From positions 1,054,001 to 1,118,000 of the forward strand of contig JAOTON010000961.1 of assembly GCA_034440635.1 (NCBI GenBank): 64,000 nt of DNA, read 5' to 3'. Positions 1 to 9,345 of this stretch are shown here, one piece after another. The stretch's first letter is position 1. The number at the start of each line of letters is the position of its first letter. Origin of the DNA: Lepas anatifera (taxonomy: Eukaryota; Arthropoda; Thecostraca; Lepadidae). A program made the position numbers and the translations under genes. The notes under the pieces are model-generated. The model saw nothing but the letters and a program-made list of their open reading frames with translations, ran no database searches and was not told the DNA's origin.

Positions 1-1674
1 GGCTTGCGGCCCCGATGACATAAGCGCGCGCATAATCCATGAATGTGCTGATGAACTGACAACACCAGTAGCGAAACTCTGTCGTCTTTCCCTCGAGCAG
101 GGTGTCTTTCCATCTCGCTGGAAGCGTGCGAACATTGTCCCAATATTTAAGAAGGGTGCGAAGTCATGTGCATCCAACTATAGGAGTGTGAGTTTGACCC
201 CACTTTTTAGTAAAGTACTCGAAAAAGTGGTTTTTACTTCATTGCTGTCTCATGTGCGCCCTGTTTTAGCTGATCAACAGCATGGTTTTATGTCTGGACG
301 TTCGTGCGTTACGAACCTGGGATCGATGTTGAGCGTGGCCTGGAGCAACATATCCGCTGGCTCACAAACTGATATAATTTATACAGACTTTAGTTCAGCC
401 TTTCAAAGCGTAAGTCACAAACTTCTGGTTCATAAAATGGAAAAATCATTTAATATCACCGGGACATCATTGTCATGGCTAAAATCATACCTTTCTGGAA
501 GAGAGCAGCGGGTAGTTGTGAATGGCCAATGCTCTTCGTGGATCTCGGTTACCTCAGGCACACCTGAGGGGGACATCTCTCGCCCCTCCTCTTCGCCTGT
601 TTTATTAACGACCTACCGACTGCTGTCCACTCGGATTGTATAATTTTCGCCGACGACTGTAAACTGTATCGCAGAGTTGACAGTACAGCTGATGCCACAC
701 AACTGCAGGTAGACGTAGATCGATTATGCGCGTGGTCAATGAAGTGGCAACTGTCACTGAATCCGTCAAAGTGTAAATATTTAACTCTGACACTTCGTAC
801 AAAGCCCATTTTAGAAACGTACCACATAGGCAACTCGGAGATTGAGAGAGTGAGTGAGATGCGCGATCTTGGAGTGATCATAGACTCGAAATTAACGTTT
901 CAGTCCCACATCGATGACATGGTGCGAAAGGCCAACAGGGCTCTAGGGCTTTTAATAAGGTCTTTCCAGACAGGGAAGAATGGTCCATCACTACAGGGGA
1001 TAGATCATAAAAGTATGATTGTGACTTTTTGCGCCAACGTTCGTAGTATTTTGGAATATGGCTGTGTGATATGGGGAGGAGCTGCCGACACACATCTGAA
1101 ACGTGCGGACAAAATTCAGCACAAGTTTCTTATTTGGCTCTGCGCAAGGTGTCGTGTTCAAAACGTTTCACTGGAGTATGCTGAGCTTCTCCGTCATTTT
1201 TGGGTTGGCATCCTTATCCGCGAGAAGGTTACAGTATGATATTATGTTCATCAGAAACATTCATAATCACAAAATTGATTCACATTTTCTTTTGGAATGC
1301 TTCCCATTGGCAGCGCCTCCCGTGCACTTCGAAACTGGTTGCTTTTCAACGTTCCCTACGCCAGAACTAACACTGTAAGGTCGAGCATGTTTACCAGAAT
1401 TCCCCGTGTCTGTAACAGGTTTTTAAATGCAAATAGGGACGTTGATATCTGGCACACGAGCTTAGGAGATTTTAAGAAGCGAGTGATCGCCTTTTCCTTT
1501 ACTGTCTAAGGTGTATACAGTGTGCTCGACGAGAGTGGATGTTTTTAGCGTTATTTACATTTTATCGTTTTGTTTGTTTGATCCAGTGTACTGCTTTTAT
1601 CTTATCGACTTCATCTATAAGTGGGTTTTACTGACCCGTTGGTGATATGTTTAATAAACTAAACTAAACTAAAC
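1..1674 (+). mobile_element. Non-LTR retrotransposon (LINE), 3' portion, cut by the window start
   Basis: The stretch holds the reverse transcriptase and C-terminal part of a LINE, then about 165 bases of 3' untranslated sequence ending in a short pentameric tail of repeated AAACT units at 1653-1674. A microsatellite 3' tail is normal for several LINE clades. The 5' part lies outside the window. The 64-bp minisatellite starts directly at the tail. The element appears to sit in an intron upstream of the FHIP-like exons. The Jockey/CR1-like clade is inferred from motif style only; a phylogeny was not possible. Confidence 0.85.
2..1509 (+). pseudogene. Broken LINE reverse transcriptase ORF (Jockey/CR1-like)
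   Basis: Reading from base 2, the protein enters at a C-G-P-D-D motif and continues through NYRSVSLTP, the palm motif A (YTDFSSAFQSVSHKLL, near 378-425) and motif B (SGTPEGD, near 553-573). Just after motif B the frame is lost, consistent with loss of one G in the G-run at about 567-572. In the next frame the catalytic FADD box appears (near 646-657), followed by the thumb region and a CR1/Jockey-type C-terminal segment. Two more frame changes, near 1200 and 1300, precede the stop at 1507-1509. The enzyme copies element RNA into DNA at a nicked target. With three frame breaks this copy is dead. GTG at 188 is not a real start, because the frame is open upstream to the window edge. Confidence 0.85.
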
Positions 1675-2613
1675 AGCCTCTCCTGTGCCGTGTCGGTCAG
1701 ACGCTGGGCAGTCTGCAGCACCGATGAAGTGTGTAAACAGCCTCTCCTGTGCCGTGTTGGTCAGACGCTGGGCAGTCTACAGCACTGATGAAGTGTGTAA
1801 ACAGCCTCTCCTGTGCCGTGTTGGTCAGACCCTGGGCAGTCTGCAGCACCGATGAAGTGTGTAAACAGCCTCTCCTGTGCCGTTTCGGTCAGACGCTGGG
1901 CAGTCTGCAGCACTGATAGTGTGTAAACAGCTGCTTCTCCTGTGCCGTTTCGGTCAGACGCTGGGCAGTCTGCAGTACCGGTAAAGTGTGTAAACAATCT
2001 CTCCTGTGCCGTGTTGGTCAGACGCTTGGCAGTCTGCAGCACCGATGAAGTGTGTAAACAGCCTCTCCTGCGCCGTGTTGGTCAGACCCTGGGCAGTCTG
2101 CAGCACCGATGAAGTGTGTAAACAGCCTCTCCTGTGCCGTTTCGGTCAGACGCTGGGCAGTCTGCAGCACTGATAGTGTGTAAACAGCTTCTCCTGTGCC
2201 GTGTTGGTCAGACGCTGGGCAGTCTGCAGTACCGGTAAAGTGTGTAAACAGTCTCTCCTGTGCCGTGTTGGTCAGACGCTTGGCAGTCTGCAGCACCGAT
2301 GAAGTGTGTAAACAGCCTCTCCTGTGCCGTGTTGGTCAGACGCTGGGCAGTCTGCACCACTGATAGTGTGTAAACAGCCTCTCCTGTGCCGTGTTGGTCA
2401 GACGCTGGGCAGTCTGCAGTACCGATGAAGTGTGTAAACAGCCTCTCCTGTGCCGTTTCGGTCAGACGCTGGGCAGTCTGCAGCACTGATAGTGTGTAAA
2501 CAGCCTCTCCTGTGCCGTGTTGGTCAGACGCTGGGCAGTCTGCAGTACCGGTAAAGTGTGTAAACAGTCTCTCCTGTGCCGTGTCGGTCAGACGCTGGGC
2601 AGTCTGCAGCACC
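1671..2613. repeat. 64-bp minisatellite, about 15 copies, ending inside an exon
   Basis: The monomer runs roughly CAGCCTCTCCTGTGCCGTGT, then a TTGGTCAGACGCTGGGCAG block, then a CTGCAGCACCGATGAAGTG block. Its TCCTGTGCCGT core recurs at about 1681, 1745, 1809, 1873, 1938, 2002, 2066, 2129, 2190, 2257, 2321, 2381, 2446, 2507 and 2571. Two length classes alternate: 64 bp with ACCGATGAAGTG and about 60 bp with ACTGATAGTG. The variants recur in blocks of about 254 bp, so there is a higher-order repeat of four monomers. The last monomer merges into the candidate exon at 2592. Minus-strand open frames here are repeat by-products. Confidence 0.95.
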
Positions 2614-2745
2614 GTATTCAGCTGGCGGCCCGGGCCGTGCCCGACTGGCCGGCGCTGCTGCGGTGGGCGCACGCCCGTCTGGACCCTGCCTCCTCTCCAG
2701 CGACTCCGCAGGCCCCACAGCCGCAGACCCAGCCACAGAGCGACG
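2592..2745 (+). CDS. Candidate exon of an FHIP (FAM160/RAI16) family gene
   Basis: The frame read from 2592 (ACG) begins TLGSLQHRIQLAARAVPDW and continues PALLRWAHARLDP, then a Pro/Gln-rich tail. The pattern L-x-S-L/V-x-x-x-I-x-x-x-A, followed by D-W/F-P-x-L-L-x-x-A, is how I recall the segment near the end of the RAI16 domain in FHIP1-type proteins. FHIP proteins join FTS and HOOK proteins in the FHF complex, which couples dynein to Rab5 endosomes. The acceptor is the GGTCAG just before 2592, after a pyrimidine-rich stretch. The donor is ACG|GTAGGG at 2746, which leaves phase 1. Base composition is far richer in GC than the flanks. The upstream exons lie beyond the window. Family assignment rests on remembered motifs and needs a profile search. 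Confidence 0.5.
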
Positions 2746-3070
2746 GTAGGGGACCGGACTTCTGGCGGTGTCCGGCCTGTGGATAGTATAGTGACATGTT
2801 TTATTCAGTTAAGGCGAGTTAACTTACCAAAGCTGCGGATATGCTCAGTCATGGATCACATTAACATTCTCAAGTATGATGCCACATGTGATATAAAGAT
2901 GAGTAGACTGCAGTAAAACCAGTGCAAATATTATGTAGTTGTATTTTACTTTGCAGCTTAAGTGTGCACATGTGAGGACTGCTGCGCCTTGCGGAATTTC
3001 CACCCAATAGTACAATCCCCTACTCATTTTCGGGAGAACGTGTGCTTGAAATGCTGTGTTGGGCCGGCAG

Positions 3071-3204
3071 CGGGGCCGCGGCGCGGTCTCAGCCTCGCCT
3101 CCCGGCTGAAGCGCACCCTGGCCAGCGTCAGCGTGAACGTCACGCTGGACGAGTCGCCGCCGGCGGGGGCCGGTCTGCCGCCGCCGCAGCCGTCGCAGCC
3201 CCCC
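3071..3204 (+). CDS. Candidate internal exon, low-complexity linker of the same gene
   Basis: Read in the phase left by the preceding candidate exon (split codon completed by CG at 3071-3072), the frame gives GPRRGLSLASRLKRTLASV, then a short SVNVTLDES segment and a Pro-rich end. A basic Ser/Leu stretch followed by disordered Pro-rich sequence would suit the variable linker between the RAI16 domain and the conserved C-terminal helix of FHIP proteins. The acceptor GGCAG at 3066-3070 has a weak pyrimidine tract. The end is uncertain. A donor at GTCTGA (3205) ends in phase 0 and matches the next candidate exon. The stronger-looking donor CAG|GTCAGT at 3217 would place a TGA in frame. It could also be non-coding GC-rich sequence. 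Confidence 0.3.
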
Positions 3205-3216
3205 GTCTGACCCCAG

Positions 3217-3350
3217 GTCAGTGGAGAGACGCAGGGTTAGTGGAGGGACGAAGGGTTTGTGGGGGGGACGCGGGGTCAGTGGAGGGACGCAGGGTCAGTT
3301 GAGAGAGACGCAGGGCCGGTGGTGGAGCTCCTAAGGTCAGTGGAGGGACA
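3217..3350. repeat. Short degenerate tandem repeat beginning at a donor-like site
   Basis: Units of about 18-22 bases of the form GTCAGTGGAGGGACGCAGG recur at about 3217, 3237, 3277, 3295 and 3336. The first unit coincides with the consensus-like donor CAG|GTCAGT. Later units repeat the same donor-like core. Confidence 0.6.
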
Positions 3351-3920
3351 GGGGCGGGGTCCGTATAGCTACTTATCCCCTGGTGAGATATGCCGGGCCA
3401 GTAAGGACATCCTGGGTCAGTGCACTGGCCTGGGGTCTTGAGGTTGGCATCTAAGTCTCTCCATCCCATTGGAGAGACTTGAGGTCAAGTGTGAGGTCCT
3501 TGATAATGGGATAGGTCCGGGTTGATTGGGGAGATTCGAAGATTTGAACAGTGTGAGGCTCAGTGTTGTTGAGAAGTGGTCCCCCCACCTTTCCCGGGCC
3601 TGATGGCCTGCGGAAGGCGATGGCCCGGCCTCCGGTGGACCCGCCGCCGTAGAGGGTCGCGGCTGACGAAGTTAATGTGGTCTGTATGTACGTGTCTATT
3701 TGTCACAGCTGAAAACTAACCAATGAATCGGATGGAGAAGGCAAAGGGGTGCTACCTTACTAAAGTGAAATGTCAGCGTCCGCGCTGCCGGGATGTGGAA
3801 GGCCAGGTCGTTGAATCCGAAATTTACGAGAAAAAACCGTTAAGGTACCTACTGCGGGCCCGAGAACATTTCCTCAAACGTAAACTGGGAACCAAGGAAG
3901 GCAATGGAAAGGAAGGAAGG
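3351..3920. other. Intron sequence without recognised feature
   Basis: No gene is seen. A GC-rich imperfect palindrome near 3596-3640 (around GGGCCTGATGGCC and GGCGATGGCCC) is the only structure noted. The 69-codon open frame at 3723-3932 runs into the SINE and is not credible. Confidence 0.5.
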
Positions 3921-4260
3921 CCGCCCCGGTAGCTCAGTTGGTAGAGCGTTGGGCTCCGGCCCGCTGCTCAGAAGCATGCAGTGGCAGTGCATGTCCAGGC
4001 TTGGGATCAGTTCCCCTGAGACGCTCCGGCGCTCAATCGTTTGCCCAACGTAGGTCGGCTGGCAACCGACTGGTGAGAGGGTGACCTGAGCGGGGCGGCC
4101 GTCCCTGTGCTTTGTGGGACGTTAAACTTTGGCTTCTAAATCAACCCTTCATTGTGGGAGTTGCTCGTTCGGGTGGTGGGGTCGGGGTCTCCGTGACAAG
4201 TCCCTTGAGGACTTTAGTGAGACTCCGACTCAGCAGCCGTACTGGGAACAAGTTGGAAAA
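3921..4260 (+). mobile_element. tRNA-derived SINE, copy 1
   Basis: The head GCCCCGGTAGCTCAGTTGG plus TAGAGCG is a tRNA 5' half with a good pol III A box. A B-box-like GGGATCAGTTCCCC follows near 4004-4017, further away than in a true tRNA. The tail contains GTGGGACGTTAAAC (about 4114-4127), a motif found at the 3' end of many invertebrate SINEs that borrow LINE machinery. The same order of blocks recurs at 13216-13545, including the 3' segment with GGTCTC, AAGTCC and GAGGAC. This copy lies in the intron before the last FHIP-like exon. Confidence 0.8.
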
Positions 4261-5344
4261 AAATTTATAAAAAAATGGGCGCAAATAAGTCTCAAAGGGG
4301 CACATTTTGATGGGCACTCTTGTTCCCGTTATCGGACTGTAGTGACTGTAGAGTGGGTTGATGGTAGGTTGGTATGCTTTTGGCTAAGTTTCACATGGAA
4401 ATCACACTTATCGCAAGAAAATCACATGTCGAGTACATTTCTCCCATATAATCTTGCTGGCTAGGCTGTCCTGTCGGCTTTAGGCTATGACGCTGCAGCT
4501 CCAGTAGTTACAGACACACAAACCTGATCTTGAAATTATGAGATTGGCTGCGGGGCTGGCATGAGACAACTCCGGATATCCCAAGTTATGGCGGGCGGTG
4601 CCTGACCTGCGCCCGAGTTACGAAATGATGTAGCAACCGGTGGACGCGGTGCGAGCTGTGGACGATCTGCAGGGAATTGTTTAACTCATAATTAAGGGCA
4701 GTCACCATTTTCAATAAGACATACTCTTGACACAACTCCAGGCTGAAATTGGTGTCACATTTCCTTTAAAGTGATGTCTTTCCAATCTCACCACAGCGCG
4801 ACGACTGTAGCGAATGGTGAAATCTGACAGCCTTCTGACATGCATTAAAACTTCTCAGCGCTCTTCAAAATGTGTGCAAGGGCGGATTCAGGGAGGGGCA
4901 TTACGGTTGGGATCCTCCTGTAAGCTGTCAAATTATGCTCACTTTTAGCCGATTCTGGTCGATATTATTCTCAGGCACTGTGCTTGTCACGATGTTTCCT
5001 GGGTTGCCCCTCGGAACGCTTCGCGTAGATACGTCCCTACTCCCTGAAAGTAGACAACTGTTTTGCTGCCCCTACAAGGGGACGGCAGAGTTTGAGGTCG
5101 TCGAGATCTCTGCTTTCTCAGGGCGGGTTTGCTGGTGCTCGTGCTGAACCAGGACTTGACGCCTTGTTGTGCCGAGGAATGAACTGTCTCTTTCGACCTC
5201 GTCTTGGTAGTTTTGACGTTGAGATGTGAAACCACGATTGTGTCATCTAAAACACGAGACATGCATGGGATTAGTGCGTTGGAAACAGTACTGGGCAAGG
5301 TCGAGTTTTCAGTCATTTCGCGGTGTAGACGCGCGGGTCCTCAC
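4261..5344. other. Intron sequence without recognised feature
   Basis: No repeat boundary or credible exon was found. A lone hAT-MITE-like end (AAGGGCGGATTCAGGG, about 4888) has no partner or target duplication that I could find. Confidence 0.5.
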
Positions 5345-5416
5345 TCCTCGATAGTATAGTGGTGAGTATCCCCGCCTGTCACGCGGGAGACCGGGGTTCG
5401 ATTCCCCGTCGGGGAG
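5345..5416 (+). tRNA. tRNA-Asp (anticodon GTC)
   Basis: The 72-base gene folds as a canonical cloverleaf. The acceptor stem pairs TCCTCGA with TCGGGGA, with one T-G pair, and G is the discriminator base. The D arm contains the A box TAGTATAGTGG. The anticodon loop CTGTCAC gives GTC, and the T arm is GGGGTTCGATTCCCC (B box). There is no intron and no encoded CCA, as usual for nuclear tRNA genes. A run of five T at 5418-5422 is the pol III terminator. It lies on the same strand as the host gene, within its last predicted intron. Confidence 0.97.
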
Positions 5417-5482
5417 CTTTTTCCTTCGTTCAGTCACGACATCTTTATGTTGAAGGGCACTAGAACTCCACTGCACACGATG

Positions 5483-5612
5483 TTAAAGGGAATGTGGCAC
5501 CCTCGTAATGGTATTTGAACTGAGATAGCGATGGGATGGAGCGTGGTGGAGAACCGCTTTACGATATTTAATTTGTATCAGAACTTTCGATTGAGAACAA
5601 AGGTAAAAATTG
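5483..5612 (+). mobile_element. Truncated Kolobok/T2-like MITE
   Basis: It opens with TTAAAGGGAATGTGGCACC, the same end as the complete copies at 12007 and 30270. It follows them with many substitutions through the AACTGAGATAG block and the region around 5570-5610, after which similarity is lost. No matching right end was found before 5835, so the 3' half is deleted or replaced. It lies in the last intron of the FHIP-like gene. Confidence 0.65.
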
Positions 5613-5834
5613 AAGTTGTACTAGCTAAACATTTATGGCTCAAATTTACAGCTTTTGTGACCCCCACAGAATGGCTTTGTGACTCCAAATGGGGCCATGA
5701 TCCACCGTGTAAGAACCACTGGTTTGGGCAGAGAACCTGTCTCAGGCACTAGCAGCGGCCTCTGCCTCGTGGTGGAGGTCGGGTGAGTTTGGGGGCAGTC
5801 TCAGGCTGTGACGGCGGGCTGTGGCTCCAGGCAG

Positions 5835-5978
5835 GCGGTGCCGGACGTGGCAGACCGGCCGGCGGAGGAGCGTCGCCTGGCCGTCACCGCTGTGCTGCTG
5901 CAGCAGTGGCTGACCGAGCTGGCCGCCGTGGCGTTGGAGCACGCTGTCTCCACCGAACGGCTCGTCTTCCCCTACTGA
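5835..5978 (+). CDS. Candidate terminal exon of the FHIP-like gene
   Basis: The frame reads AVPDVADRPAEERRL, then AVTAVLLQQWLTELAAVAL and EHAVSTERLVFPY before TGA at 5976-5978. A near-C-terminal helix of the form A-x-x-F/W-L-x-E-L-A-A-x-A-x-E-H-A/S is, from memory, the hallmark end of FHIP (FAM160/RAI16) proteins. The short tail after it also fits. The acceptor CAGGCAG ends at 5834 in phase 0, matching a donor at 3205. An alternative acceptor (CTCCAG, ending 5830) would add one codon in phase 2. High GC content (above the flanks) and the separate match of the 2592 exon to the adjoining part of the same family support one gene. No upstream start is expected here. Confidence 0.5.
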   Translation, partial: AVPDVADRPAEERRLAVTAVLLQQWLTELAAVALEHAVSTERLVFPY

Positions 5979-6170
5979 GGCGCTGGTCCTCTACTAAAGT
6001 ACCGGTCTTCTACAGTCTGAGGCGCTGGTGCTCTTATGTGGCACTGGTCTTCTTTTATTGATGCCCCGGTCTTCTACTGAAGCGCTGGTCCTCTTCTGAG
6101 ATGCCGGTCTTCTACTGAGACCCTGGTCCTCTTTTGTGGCGCCGGTCCTCTAACGAGTCACTCCTCTTCG
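5972..6170. repeat. Degenerate roughly 30-bp repeat across the stop codon and 3' UTR
   Basis: The CCTACTGAGGCGCTGGTCC block that includes the stop codon is echoed downstream as variants of CTTCTACTGA and GCGCTGGTCCTCT. Echoes lie at about 6010-6040, 6070-6095, 6105-6130 and 6140-6155. The copies are diverged and partly shuffled, so the array is old. Confidence 0.65.
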
Positions 6171-8955
6171 ACCGGGGTGCTTATTTTCCCGTGCCGAGGC
6201 GCTTGTTTCCACCCACTGAATCGCCGTCCTGACCCCCACTGAGCCAGAAGTCGTCTCCCGCTACTCTCCAGTCGGTCCGTCGGCACTTTTCCACTACACT
6301 GCTTATCTTCTCCCGTTCTAGTCGCTGGCCTCCCCTGTCGAGCCCCGTGCCCTCTGTGGACTTCAGCCCGCGCGCCTCCCCTCCTCCCGCTCCCCACTTG
6401 GTGTGCACACCATCGTGCAGCGGTCCTGACTTCTGACCATTTGACGCTCTCCCACCGACTTATTGTCAATACTCTTCATGCTGTTTTACTGTTCGTGGTA
6501 CTTGTTAACTTCCAAATATCGCCTTACCTTCCCTACAGTCTTTCCTCTTGAGATGTGCTGGAAGTTTTGTTCGGAATGACTGGAACTGTTAGTGCTTTTC
6601 TGATGTTTGATCAACTGTTAAATGCATTGAGAGGTGCCTCCAATGAGCAGTGAGCTTAGGCTGAACTACTGAAAAACTTTAACCACATGTATTTTTAAAA
6701 AGCAGCCTGTCTATCCCGGGTTGCAAAGCGAATTCAAAAGCGCCTCGCGGACCTGGGCTACCTTGATAAATGTGTTGTAGATCAGATCGGACAATGATTG
6801 GGACGTTGATGCATCTGTCTGGTTGCAAATGCTGCCAGATAACAGTGCCTCTCAGAATCGGCTGGTTGGTCTGGTTGGAGGTAGCTACTTTAACTTATGC
6901 AGGCAGATGAGAAGAAGTGGCACAATCCGGTGTTCACGGATATCAAATCAGTGTTTGTAAATGATTGTATGAAACCGTCCTGAAATTCGGTTTCGATTAG
7001 CAAGCGTATGAAATCGTTCTGCGACGCAGTGTTGATTAGCAAGATTCGAATGGCGTCTGCCTGTTTTTTTGCCGTGCAGCGGGGTTTCACGATTGGAACC
7101 GGTGATCACAAGTACTGGGGCAATGAAACTCCATCAGCTATGTTGGTTGGAAGCCACAGTACAAGCGCCTGCGTACTCGGCCACACCCGAGTATCAGTGA
7201 CGCTTCAAAGGGAACAATATTTGTGTGGGCAATGCTGGCACACTGACCATGACGTTCGTGCACTGAAGTGAACGCCTATGCCTGTGTGGCAGACAATTTC
7301 GCGTCGTCGTGAAAGGACAGCCATTGTGTATTTAAGAAACTGTCTGTTGAATGTGCGAGCTTCGAAGTGGCCAAGTGAAGAAGTACGGCGTCAAATCAGA
7401 GTTCACGACCAGTGATGTGCTAAGCAGGCCCGCGTCAGAGCACCAGAGGTCTGTGGAGGGAATGGGGCACAAGGTGTCCGGCATTGGAGGCGTCCACTTT
7501 GTAACACTAGATCCGAAACGGGTTACCTTGTACCTAATGCCAGAAGCCTTAATCCGAAGAGGGTTGATTGATGTGGTTGAATAAGAATTTAGTGATAACG
7601 TTCATGTAGTTAATGCATAGTTCACCAATATTTCAAATAACGCACATTAAACATCTGACTTGAAAGGTAGTGATCAAGTGGAACAAACGTTTCGATATAT
7701 CCAAAAGCCTTTTTAAATCTGTTCCACCCGGAGATTGACACTTTTGTCAAACTCTCTTAAGGCTTTATAAATGTATGTTGAGTCAGAGACAATTGTAATC
7801 GGGTCTAGTCCCACTGCCAAATCGTTGGGATACGAGGGTATGAGTGGTTCGTATTCTTCGTGTCCTTGGGATACCGATCAACCGGGGATCAAGTGTTGTC
7901 AGAGGAAACAAAGGCTGCTAATAATGACTCGTGTCACTTGACGGCGATCCTTAAATGGTTGCAGACGAGTTGTTGCAAGATATATATGTCATGTGCAGTG
8001 CATGATGTGGTGAAAGCGGATGAAAACAGCATGTAGCATGATTAAAAACTATTTTGTATAACTTTTAATCGTGATAGGAATGTAGTTTATATTATATCAG
8101 CGTTCATATATGGCTATATTATCCATGTTTATAGCGTTATTGTAGGAAAATCCGTCAGCTACTTGTGTGTCGTTTGGAATAATCTGATAAACACGTCAGC
8201 TTGATTTTAGTCAGTTCTTCTAACAGTTTCTTCTGTAGCTGAATCCACCGTGATTTTATGTTTGTAAGACCGATGTCTACCAATCAAGCGATATATCTGT
8301 GACTAGATGAATTGATTATTTTTCCCTGTCGATTTTTGTACATCAAAGAGTCGTGGCTCGCGACTGCAGTGTGCTAAACCCTGTGATCTCGGCTCGTGTA
8401 TAAGGCGTCTGCACAATGGCGATGATTCCCGCCTCACCGGCCCAAAGAAGTGCATATCATTGGCCGTTCCGCCGCCCGCGAGGCGATCACACGGGCGGCC
8501 TGAGTCACGGGTAGCGATTAGGATAGGCGCAATTAGATGATACAATCTCGTCGATGTGAGCCGGGATTGAATCCTGGGCCGAATGGCCAGAATAACGGTT
8601 TCATTCGGCTTCCTCTTAATTAATGCAGGACAGTCATGACGTTTATTGATGAGAGGCTGGAGATGGGATTAGAATAATCACCGAGGTTCTGTGCTGATTT
8701 CCTTTCATGATTGTTTCATGTGAGGTCACAATTCACCTCAAATACAAATATGCGGAAGCGGATGTATGGAAGCTATCTGTGGAAACCGTGCTTACAGCAC
8801 ATTCGCCGCGGGCCGTAAATGTGACGTCTCACTGGCATTCGGTATGAGCAACAACCATTGAAAGCCAAACATATGTCAGCTCATTCATTTCGCTGCTAAA
8901 CCTCTTAGTTTGCATCATACTCACAGCATGCTGCTGTCACCATTCATAAGGAGCG
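6171..8955. other. Apparently non-coding stretch
   Basis: This is probably 3' flank of the FHIP-like gene followed by intergenic DNA. No recognisable exon, RNA gene or element boundary was found on either strand. Short open frames here are not supported by composition or motifs. A sequence near 8560 (CCGGGATTGAATCCTGG) looks like a pol III B box, but no A box or cloverleaf surrounds it. Confidence 0.5.
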
Positions 8956-8963
8956 GTCGCCAT

Positions 8964-9345
8964 CAGTGGCGGATCTAGCCGGTCGGTTTGGGGGGCAAAC
9001 CAAAGTCAAAAAGCAAAAAAAAAAAACGGCACGCAGTGCAAGACAGCGCTACAATATGACTTCCCAGTAAAATTTTCGGTATGTGAGGTGAGAAGCAAAA
9101 AAACGTCACCCGGTGAAAAATATGGGCTCAAGATACTTCTTCCTCTCCTAGGCCCCAAATTTCCACTGAACTTAACTGGTTCTGTTTGAAGTTGAGAGTT
9201 GAAGCACCCAAATCTTGCTTTCAAACTAAAAAGGAGTCGGGGAAAAAAGGAGGTCGATCGCTTTTGGGGGGGGCAAAAACATAGTTTTGCCCCGAGCTTT
9301 TCCGTTTGGGGGGGCAAATACCTTTCCCCCATGGATCCGCCACTG
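8964..9345. mobile_element. hAT-type MITE, 382 bp
   Basis: The ends are inverted copies: CAGTGGCGGATC on the left and GATCCGCCACTG on the right. They are flanked by 8-base direct repeats GTCGCCAT (8956-8963) and GTCACCGT (9346-9353), matching at 6 of 8 positions. CA..TG ends with 8-bp duplications are characteristic of hAT elements. It encodes no transposase; the 144-codon minus-strand frame over it is a by-product. Confidence 0.75.

Noticed and set aside
1761..2736. Minus-strand open frames of 70-154 codons with TAQERLFTHF-type repeats
   Set aside because: They only follow the 64-bp minisatellite, whose 60- and 64-bp units break any constant phase.
4888..4905. AAGGGCGGATTCAGGG as a hAT-type MITE end
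   Set aside because: No right end or 8-bp duplication found within 500 bases.
8536..8640. Possible tRNA gene or SINE around CCGGGATTGAATCCTGG
   Set aside because: B-box-like stem only; no A box, acceptor stem or terminator.
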